Shown here: piece after piece, positions 48,529-54,458 of the stretch
How positions within the stretch are numbered: the first letter of the stretch is position 1
Layout of the letters: each line of letters begins with the position of its first letter
Assembly (NCBI GenBank): GCA_947624585.1
Contig: CANQKZ010000004.1
Coordinates: 1 to 54,458, forward strand
Origin: an uncultured Oscillospiraceae bacterium
GTDB taxonomy: Bacteria > Bacillota > Clostridia > Oscillospirales > Oscillospiraceae
DNA: 54,458 nt
Reading direction: 5' to 3'
Position numbers and translations under genes: made by a program
The notes under the pieces: model-generated
Database searches by the model: none
Told to the model about the DNA's origin: nothing
The model's input: only the letters and a program-made list of their open reading frames with translations

Positions 48529-50643
48529 TCACCCGAAGAGGCGCGCCGTCAGCGCGCACGCGAGGACGCCCATGCACGTGGGCAGGAGGGCGGCCAAGAC
48601 GGTCCATTTGACGCTCCCCGTCTCCTTTTTTACGGTCAGGAGCGTGGTTGTGCAGGGCCAGTGGAGGACGGTAAAGAGGGCGGTGCAGACGGCGGTGACG
48701 GAGGTCCAGCCGTTGGCTAAGAGAAGCTCGCGGAGGGCGGAGAGGTTTTCGTACCCCTCGAAGGTGCCGGAGGCGGCGTAGGCCATGATCATGATGGGGA
48801 CCACCGTCTCGTTGGCGGGGATGCCCAGGAGGAAGGCGGTCAGGATCACCCCGTCCATCCCCAGAAACCGCCCCACCGGGTCCAGGGTCCCGGTGACGGC
48901 GGAGAGGACGGTGCCGTTCCCCACGCGCACGTTGGCGGCGAGCCAGATGAGCAGTCCCGCCGGGGCGGCCACGGCGGCGGCCCGGCCCAGCACGAACAGC
49001 GTGCGGTCCAGGAGCGACCGGACGATCACCTCCCCCACCTTGGGGCACCGGAAGGGCGGCAGCTCCAGGGTGGGCGACGAGGGCTCCCCCTTCAAAACCG
49101 TCCGGCTCAGGAGCCGGGAGGCCAGGAGGGTGGCCGCCACCCCCGCCACGATGAACCCCGTCAGCGCCAGCGCCGCCAGCACGGAGCCGCCAGCGCCGCC
49201 GGAGGTCACCAGGAACATGGTGATGAGGGCGATAAGGATGGGGAACCGCCCGTTGCAGGGTACCAGGGAGTTTGTGAGCACGGCGATGAGCCGCTCGCGC
49301 TTTGAGTCGATGATCCGGCACCCCACCACCCCGGCGGCGTTGCACCCGAAGCCCATGGCCATGGTGAGGCACTGTTTCCCGCAGGCTCCGGCCTTTCGGA
49401 ATCCGGCGTCCAGGTCGAAGGCCACACGGGGCAGGTACCCCAGGTCCTCCAAAAGGGTGAACAGGGGGAAGAAGATGGCCATGGGCGGCAGCATCACGCT
49501 GACCACGTACCCCAGCACCCGCCAGACGCCGAAGATCAGCGCCCGGGTGAGGGCCTCCGGCGCGTGAAGTCCCCGAAGGCCCTCCGCCATAGCCGCCCCC
49601 AGGCGCTCGAAGAGGGCGTAGAGCAGATCCGACGGCCCGTTGGCCCCCCGAATGGTGATGTAGAAGATCAGCGCCAGCAGGGCCAGCATCACCGGGATGC
49701 CGGTGAGCCGCCGGGTCAGCAGGCGGTCTATTTTCAGCTGCCGCTCCCCGTACCCGGCGGGTCCACGGACGCACTGGCGGCAGATCTCCTCGGATTTTTT
49801 GTAGATCCCCGCGATCAGCGCGTCCCCCACAGCCCCGTCCTCAAGTCCGGCGTCCCGGAGTATCTGTCGGGCAGAGTCCAGCGCCGGGGCCACGGCGGGG
49901 TGTTGGGCCAGGGGGAAGCCCAGGAATTCGTCGGTCCGGGCCAGCATCTTCCCGTCCCCCTCCAGGAGCCGGAGAGCGGCGAACCGGGCGTTCAGACGCC
50001 CCTCCAGCACGTTCTCCAGCGCCATCTCCAGTCCGTTTACCGCGTCCTCGATGGGATCGGCGTACCGCACCGTGCAGGCGTAGGGGGGAGGGATGAAATC
50101 CGCCACGGCCCGCCGCAGCTCCGCGAGCCCCCGCCCGCGCCGGGCGGCCATGGGGACCACGGGGACGCCCAGAAGCTGGGAAAGTTTTGCCGTGTCCACG
50201 GAGATCCCCCGCTTTTTCGCCTCGTCCATCAGGTTCACGGCCACGATCACGTTGGGCGTCGCCTCTAAAATCTGCAAGGTCAGGTTCAGGTTCCGCTCCA
50301 GCGCCCCGGCGTCGCAGACAACCACCACCAGATCGGCGCCGCCGAAGACGATGGCGTCCCGGGCGGCCTCCTCCTCCGCCGAACCGGCACGCAGGGAGTA
50401 AGCGCCCGGTATGTCCACCAGGGCGTAGGTCCGCCCATCCAGCTCAAAGCTCCCGGCGGCGGTGAGCACCGTCTTGCCCGACCAGTTGCCCGTGTGCTGG
50501 CGGAGCCCCGTGAGGCCGTTGAAGACGGTGCTCTTTCCCACGTTGGGGTTCCCGGCCAGGGCCGCCGTGCGGAAGGCCCGGGGGGTGTCGGTATGTTGAA
50601 GATCCGAGGCCCTACGGCCCACGGAATTTAAGGTAAGTCCCAT
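48529..50643 (-). CDS. feoB: Ferrous iron transport protein B
   Basis: A 704-residue iron(II) importer. The cytosolic GTPase domain has G1 GNPNVGKST (residues 31-39), G3 VDIPGAYS and G4 NLMDE, followed by the helical GDI region and a membrane part (after about residue 310) with the two Gate blocks (AMGFGCNAAGVVGCRIIDSKRERL and the GIPANETVVPIMIMAY half). ATG 50643 directly follows the FeoA gene (9-bp gap), giving a feoAB operon. Confidence 0.95.
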   Translation of the reverse strand: MGLTLNSVGRRASDLQHTDTPRAFRTAALAGNPNVGKSTVFNGLTGLRQHTGNWSGKTVLTAAGSFELDGRTYALVDIPGAYSLRAGSAEEEAARDAIVFGGADLVVVVCDAGALERNLNLTLQILEATPNVIVAVNLMDEAKKRGISVDTAKLSQLLGVPVVPMAARRGRGLAELRRAVADFIPPPYACTVRYADPIEDAVNGLEMALENVLEGRLNARFAALRLLEGDGKMLARTDEFLGFPLAQHPAVAPALDSARQILRDAGLEDGAVGDALIAGIYKKSEEICRQCVRGPAGYGERQLKIDRLLTRRLTGIPVMLALLALIFYITIRGANGPSDLLYALFERLGAAMAEGLRGLHAPEALTRALIFGVWRVLGYVVSVMLPPMAIFFPLFTLLEDLGYLPRVAFDLDAGFRKAGACGKQCLTMAMGFGCNAAGVVGCRIIDSKRERLIAVLTNSLVPCNGRFPILIALITMFLVTSGGAGGSVLAALALTGFIVAGVAATLLASRLLSRTVLKGEPSSPTLELPPFRCPKVGEVIVRSLLDRTLFVLGRAAAVAAPAGLLIWLAANVRVGNGTVLSAVTGTLDPVGRFLGMDGVILTAFLLGIPANETVVPIMIMAYAASGTFEGYENLSALRELLLANGWTSVTAVCTALFTVLHWPCTTTLLTVKKETGSVKWTVLAALLPTCMGVLACALTARLFG

Positions 50644-50652
50644 GTTATCCTC

Positions 50653-50883
50653 CTATTGCCCGCCCAGCGCCACACCGGCGGCGTCCTCGCGCCGGAGCGC
50701 GATCACCGAGCCCCGCACCATGTACGCCCGGGGGTCCCCGGAGGGCGCGGAGAAGAGACAGGCTACCCGGGCCCCCGGCGTCAGCCCCAGATCCATGAGC
50801 CTCCGCCGCACGTCCCCCGTCAGCCGCACCTCCCGCACCACCCCCGCGTCCCCCTCTGAGAGGAGGAATAGTGATGAATCCAT
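50653..50883 (-). CDS. feoA: Ferrous iron transport protein A
   Basis: A 76-residue SH3-like protein that interacts with FeoB. LSEGDAGVVREVRLTGDVRRRLMDLGLTPGARV is the family signature. ATG 50883 follows AAAGGAAC; the 101-residue track version is extended through untranslated sequence. Confidence 0.93.
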   Translation of the reverse strand: MDSSLFLLSEGDAGVVREVRLTGDVRRRLMDLGLTPGARVACLFSAPSGDPRAYMVRGSVIALRREDAAGVALGGQ

Positions 50884-50956
50884 AAGTTCATGTTCCTTTC
50901 CGGTTTTTCTGCGTCGGGATATTCTATGACCGAGGCGCGGAGTCTGCCACAGGCGC

Positions 50957-50987
50957 AAAAAAGGGGACAGGTCCGAAGACCTGCCCG
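50957..50987 (-). terminator. Terminator of the HTH gene
   Basis: On the minus strand GGGCAGGTC-TTCG-GACCTGTCCCC is followed by TTTTTT, ending the small membrane protein/HTH operon before feoA. Confidence 0.85.
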
Positions 50988-51033
50988 CCTTGATTTTCCG
51001 TTTTGTCCGTATGGGAGGGGGTCGACCGTTTCC

Positions 51034-51237
51034 TCACCGCATTGCCCACTCCAACAGGAACAGCTCCTCCACCGGCGTTTTCAGGACCCGGGAGAGGCGG
51101 ATGGCGAGGGCCAGGGAGGGATCGTAGCGGTCGTTTTCGATGGCGATGACGGTCTGGCGGGAGACGCCTACAGCCGCCGCCAGGTCCTCCTGGCGGTATC
51201 CCATCGCACGGCGGAGCTCTCGGACTCTGTTTTTCAC
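51034..51237 (-). CDS. Small XRE-family regulator
   Basis: A 67-residue helix-turn-helix protein (KNRVRELRRAMGYRQEDLAAAVGVSRQTVIAIENDRYDPSL), almost entirely the DNA-binding domain. GTG 51237 overlaps the preceding stop (GTGA) and gives the family-typical MKNR start. Proteins of this kind often pair with a small membrane protein, as here, and regulate their own operon. Confidence 0.88.
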   Translation of the reverse strand: MKNRVRELRRAMGYRQEDLAAAVGVSRQTVIAIENDRYDPSLALAIRLSRVLKTPVEELFLLEWAMR

Positions 51238-51593
51238 GGCTTCACGACCCACAGCGCCACGGCGGCGCAGACAGTCGCCGCCACAGCCGCGACTCCCAGG
51301 ATCAGCAGGACGAGCCGCGGGGCCCGCCCGTCCCCGGCCTCCTCATCCCCCCGGACGGCCCGGCGGGTCAGCGCCGTCTGAGATACGCTCTGCACCACCG
51401 CCGCCGCGCTGAGAAGCAGGCAGGGGACGATGTTCAGCCTCGCGCGGTGGGCGAACACCCGCCAGCTCTCGTAAAAGGTCCACACCGCCAGCGTCGACAT
51501 CAGGAAAAGATAGCCGTTTCTCTGGGACAGAAGAAGGATGTGCCGCCCCATCTCGTCCTGTCTGGGGGAGCGAAAAAAGTTTGTGTTTTTCAT
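51234..51593 (-). CDS. Small membrane protein paired with the HTH regulator
   Basis: A 119-residue protein with three hydrophobic segments (about 28-45, 57-75 and 97-117) and a charged loop TRRAVRGDEEAGDG. It resembles the DUF6442/DUF3796-like membrane proteins found upstream of small XRE genes; the exact family is uncertain. ATG 51593 follows AAGGAGG. A consensus promoter and a dyad lie just upstream. Confidence 0.7.
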   Translation of the reverse strand: MKNTNFFRSPRQDEMGRHILLLSQRNGYLFLMSTLAVWTFYESWRVFAHRARLNIVPCLLLSAAAVVQSVSQTALTRRAVRGDEEAGDGRAPRLVLLILGVAAVAATVCAAVALWVVKP

Positions 51594-51612
51594 GGCGTCC
51601 TCCTTGTAGAAA

Positions 51613-51630
51613 TGTAAAAGGTTCTTTACA
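51613..51630. promoter_or_regulatory. Dyad operator for the membrane protein/HTH pair
   Basis: TGTAAA and TTTACA arms separated by 6 bp lie just downstream of the -10. A related TGTAAAAGACTC half lies near the -35 (51664-51677), so two copies flank the promoter. Confidence 0.6.
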
Positions 51631-51635
51631 TCTCC

Positions 51636-51664
51636 ATCATACGGCATGGCCATGAAAATGTCAA
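51636..51664 (-). promoter_or_regulatory. Sigma-A promoter of the membrane protein/HTH pair
   Basis: On the minus strand, TTGACA and TATGAT are separated by 17 bp. The -35 overlaps the 3' end of the cca gene. Confidence 0.8.
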
Positions 51665-52818
51665 GAGTCTTTTACATTTTTTTCGGCCAATCCCAAAAGC
51701 GCCTCCCGGGTGTTCTCCGCCTGCCCGAAGGTGACGGACAGCGCGAGAGCGCGGAGGGCGCGGGAGATATCCGCCCCGGCGAAGCCCAGGGCCGCAAGGT
51801 CGGAGCCCCGGACGGCCAGATCCCCCGGGCGCGCGTACCGCCGCTCCCGAACGATCCGCTCCGCCCGCGCGATCCGGCCCAATGCCGCGCTTGCCGCCAG
51901 CACCGGGGGCGCGGAATGGTCCGTCAGAGCGGTGAGAAGGGCGGTGTCGGAGGCGTCCCCGTCAAGCTCCCGGAGGACCGCCTCCGCCTCCGAGGCCAGC
52001 TTCACCTCCCGGGCGGGGCAGCGCAGGTCCCGGAGAAGAGCGGCGGCGCTGTCCGTCATGTCCGCGAGGTGTGCCAGGAGCGCGAAGACGACCGTCCGAA
52101 GGTCCTCCGGGCAGGCCGGGAGGAGGTCGGAGCGGAAATTTTCTCCGGGTCCCGTCATAAATCGCCGGAGGAGTCCATATTCTATCATCAGGCCCGCGAT
52201 TTCGGGCCGGGGGGAGTCCAGGGTCTTCACAAGCTCCGCCCGCACCCGCTCGGCGGACACCTTTTCCGCCAGGGGCGAGAGCTTTCGGACGGCGGCCAGG
52301 GTCCCCGGCTCGATCCCGAAGCCCAGCTGGGCGGAGAAGCGCACGGCGCGGAGCATCCGCAGGGCGTCCTCGGAGAAGCGGCGCTCCGGGTCCCCCACAC
52401 AGCGGATGATCCCCCGCCGCAGGTCCTCCCGTCCGCCGAAAAGGTCCACCACATCTCCGTTCACATCCATGGCCATGGCGTTGACGGTCAGGTCCCGGCG
52501 GCTCAGGTCCTCCCGCAGATCCGACACGAAGGCCACGGTCTCCGGTCTGCGCCCGTCCAGGTAGGTCCCGTCCACCCGGAAGGTGGTGACCTCCGCCGAA
52601 CCTCCAGGCAGGAGGACGGTGACGGTACCGTATTTCGCCCCGGTGGGGACGGTCCGCTCGAAGAGCGCGGCGATGTCGCTGTCCCGCGCCGACGCGGCCA
52701 CGTCCCAGTCGTGGGGGACGCGGCCCAGGAGCGTGTCCCGGACACAGCCGCCCACGGCGTATGCCTCAAATCCGGCGTCCAGGAGGCGGGAGAGGATCTG
52801 GCGAATGAATTCCGGCAA
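51661..52818 (-). CDS. cca: CCA tRNA nucleotidyltransferase
   Basis: A 385-residue enzyme that builds or repairs the CCA end of tRNAs. The class II polymerase-beta head has VGGCVRD (residues 22-28) and the metal-binding DWD (37-39), followed by RRDLTVNAMA and EDALRMLRAVRF. The start is TTG at 52818 after GAGGTGAGGA. The C-terminal half is helical and lacks a visible HD phosphohydrolase motif. It is divergent from murC. Confidence 0.92.
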   Translation of the reverse strand: MPEFIRQILSRLLDAGFEAYAVGGCVRDTLLGRVPHDWDVAASARDSDIAALFERTVPTGAKYGTVTVLLPGGSAEVTTFRVDGTYLDGRRPETVAFVSDLREDLSRRDLTVNAMAMDVNGDVVDLFGGREDLRRGIIRCVGDPERRFSEDALRMLRAVRFSAQLGFGIEPGTLAAVRKLSPLAEKVSAERVRAELVKTLDSPRPEIAGLMIEYGLLRRFMTGPGENFRSDLLPACPEDLRTVVFALLAHLADMTDSAAALLRDLRCPAREVKLASEAEAVLRELDGDASDTALLTALTDHSAPPVLAASAALGRIARAERIVRERRYARPGDLAVRGSDLAALGFAGADISRALRALALSVTFGQAENTREALLGLAEKNVKDS

Positions 52819-52860
52819 GGGGTCCTCACCTCTTTTTTTACGCGAATCGCGAAATAAGTG

Positions 52861-52889
52861 TTGTATTTATGCCACGATTGTATTATAAT
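52861..52889 (+). promoter_or_regulatory. Sigma-A promoter of murC
   Basis: TTGTAT and TATAAT are separated by 17 bp, 42 bp before the start codon. Confidence 0.75.
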
Positions 52890-52910
52890 TACCCAGTGCG
52901 TCAATTTCAA
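52882..52910 (-). promoter_or_regulatory. Sigma-A promoter of cca
   Basis: On the minus strand, TTGAAA and TATAAT are separated by 17 bp. Its -10 shares the ATTATAAT block with the murC -10. Confidence 0.7.
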
Positions 52911-52931
52911 TCTATTAATCAGGTGCATTTT

Positions 52932-54308
52932 ATGGACAGAATCGCCGAGCTTGAAAAGCTGATACTTGAAAAACGCCGCTGCCACCTCGTCGGCATCGGC
53001 GGCGTCTCCATGTCCCCGTTGGCGAAGGTGCTCTTCGACCGGGGCGTGCCCGTGACGGGCTCCGACATGGCCGACAGTGAGACCGTTCACCGGCTCCGGG
53101 ACCAGGGGATCACCGTATTTCTGGGCCACAGGAGCGAAAACGTGGAGGGCGCCGCCTTCGTGATCCGAACGGCCGCCGCCCACGACGACAATCCGGAGGT
53201 GGAGTACGCCCGGGACAACGGCATCCCCGTCTTCGAGCGGGCCGAGGCCTGGGGGTGCATCATGCGCCACTACAAGAACGCCCTGTGCATCTCCGGCACC
53301 CATGGGAAGACCACCACCACATCCATGTGTACCCACATCCTCATGGCCGCCGAGATGGACCCCACGGTGATGATCGGAGGGACCCTGGCCCTCCTGCACT
53401 CGGGCTACCGGGTGGGCAAGGGGGACAGCATCATTCTGGAGTCCTGCGAGTATTACGACTCCTTCCTGAGCTTCTTCCCCACCATCGCCGTGATTTTGGA
53501 CATTGAGGCGGACCATCTGGACTACTTCAAGGACCTGGAGGACGTGAAGAAGTCTTTTCGGAAGTTCGCGGGCCTCGTCCCCGCCAACTCCGGCACGGTC
53601 ATCGCCAACATCGACGACGAGAACACCATGGACGCCATCAGGGACATTCGCCGCCGGGTGGTGACCTTCGGCCTCTCCCCGGAGGCCGACATCCGGGCCA
53701 GGGACATTCGGATGGAGAACGGAGTCAGCAGCTTCGACGTGGTGTATAAGATGAAGAGCTACTGCCACATCGACCTGCACATCCCGGGGCTCCACAACGT
53801 GAAGAACGCACTGGCCGCAGCCGCGGCAGCCATTGAGCTCGGTATCCCCGGCGAGACCGTCTCCCGGGGCCTGGCCGCCTTCCGGGGCGCGGCGAGGCGC
53901 TTCGAGTTCAAGGGCACCGTTAACGGCGCACGGGTCTACGACGACTACGCCCACCACCCCGGCGAGCTCCACGCCCTTCTGGACGCCGTCCGTTCCATCA
54001 CCGACGGCCGCGTGGTCCTGGCCTTCCAGCCCCACACCTACTCCCGCACCAAGGCCCTCTTCGAAGACTTCGCCAAAGAGCTGTCCCACGCCGACAAGGT
54101 GTATCTTGCGGAGATCTACGCCGCAAGGGAAAAGAACACCATCGGCATCTCCTCCGCCGACCTGGCCGCCGCCATCCCCGGCGCCGTCTTCTGCCCCACC
54201 TTCCCGGAGCTCACCGAAAAGCTCCGCGCCGAGGCCCACCCCGGCGACGTGATCCTCACCGTGGGGGCGGGGAATATATACACCATCTGCGGGGAACTGT
54301 GTGAATAA
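52932..54308 (+). CDS. murC: UDP-N-acetylmuramate-L-alanine ligase
   Basis: A 458-residue cytoplasmic Mur ligase adding L-alanine to UDP-MurNAc in peptidoglycan synthesis. The N-terminal Rossmann start CHLVGIGGVSMSPLAKVL, the ATP-binding SGTHGKTTTTS (about residue 118) and the C-terminal DDYAHHPGELHALL plus QPHTYSRTKALFEDF are MurC-specific. ATG 52932 is the first methionine giving the usual start before the GIGG motif. Length is normal. Confidence 0.96.
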   Translation: MDRIAELEKLILEKRRCHLVGIGGVSMSPLAKVLFDRGVPVTGSDMADSETVHRLRDQGITVFLGHRSENVEGAAFVIRTAAAHDDNPEVEYARDNGIPVFERAEAWGCIMRHYKNALCISGTHGKTTTTSMCTHILMAAEMDPTVMIGGTLALLHSGYRVGKGDSIILESCEYYDSFLSFFPTIAVILDIEADHLDYFKDLEDVKKSFRKFAGLVPANSGTVIANIDDENTMDAIRDIRRRVVTFGLSPEADIRARDIRMENGVSSFDVVYKMKSYCHIDLHIPGLHNVKNALAAAAAAIELGIPGETVSRGLAAFRGAARRFEFKGTVNGARVYDDYAHHPGELHALLDAVRSITDGRVVLAFQPHTYSRTKALFEDFAKELSHADKVYLAEIYAAREKNTIGISSADLAAAIPGAVFCPTFPELTEKLRAEAHPGDVILTVGAGNIYTICGELCE

Positions 54309-54320
54309 CGAAACAGAAAA

Positions 54321-54375
54321 AGGGGCTGTGAAAAAAGAGCATCAACAAGCTCAACTTTTCACAGCCCCGGTTTTT
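54321..54375 (+). terminator. Terminator of murC
   Basis: GGGGCTGTGAAAA pairs with TTTTCACAGCCCC, with an inner GAGC/GCTC stem, followed by GGTTTTT. The remaining 54376-54458 holds no visible gene. Confidence 0.85.
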
Positions 54376-54458
54376 ATGTGGAAAATCAAGGCAAAAACTG
54401 ATTATCCCTTGAAAACACCGTGTTTATCGGCATTTCGGAAGGGTTGAAAAGCCTCATT

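Overview
The window looks like chromosome from a GC-rich, spore-forming, gut-type Clostridia bacterium, most likely Oscillospirales/Oscillospiraceae-like. The reasons are high GC, low-GC-Gram-positive style ribosome binding sites and sigma-A promoters, a SpoVAC sporulation protein, DUF6809 and DUF3793 families, and an ATP synthase c subunit with sodium-binding residues. The genus is not provable from sequence alone. No rRNA, tRNA or CRISPR array was recognised.

Layout. (1) 1-4.4 kb: a mobile-element edge. It holds the start of a deleted serine recombinase gene, a complete large serine recombinase, and the C-terminal part of a cellular-type RdRP/YonO-like RNA polymerase with an overlapping unknown partner gene. 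The polymerase seems to have lost its N-terminal half at the recombinase element. (2) 4.5-22.1 kb: a plant-polysaccharide (pectin-like) utilisation locus. It has a YesL-type membrane protein, two LplB/YtcP-type permeases, a solute-binding lipoprotein with an in-frame TGA, a membrane-anchored AraC-type sensor regulator, and then a tightly packed set of cytoplasmic enzymes: GH95, SGNH esterase, beta-lactamase-fold esterase, GH43, GH105, GH28 and GH43. The likely logic is import of oligosaccharides followed by intracellular trimming. (3) 22.1-23.4 kb: a low-GC scar region with a MITE-like repeat, a decayed reading frame and a DUF6809 gene. (4) 23.5-28.5 kb: a PstS-like lipoprotein, then a divergent YolD/Y-family polymerase and XRE/ImmA-protease module that looks like a self-contained DNA-damage-responsive mutagenesis switch.

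(5) 29.1-36.8 kb: a complete F1Fo ATP synthase operon on the minus strand, with a two-carboxylate Na+-type c subunit and an unexpected TIGR04076 gene between atpG and atpD. (6) 36.8-46.8 kb: two U32 family (tRNA/rRNA hydroxylation-type) genes, two GNAT acetyltransferases each ending exactly at a MITE, a TetR/DegV pair sharing a 17-bp operator, and a divergent purine permease/phosphoribosyltransferase pair. (7) 47-54.4 kb: SpoVAC, a YitT protein, FeoA/FeoB iron uptake, a small membrane protein/HTH pair, CCA-adding enzyme and MurC.

Two families of short terminal-inverted-repeat elements recur through the window. One copy shows a clean 4-bp target duplication, and both families have shaped the 3' ends of neighbouring genes. 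Starts were chosen by ribosome binding site, overlap with the previous stop, and family-typical N-termini. All functional calls rest on recognised motifs and were not checked by database search.
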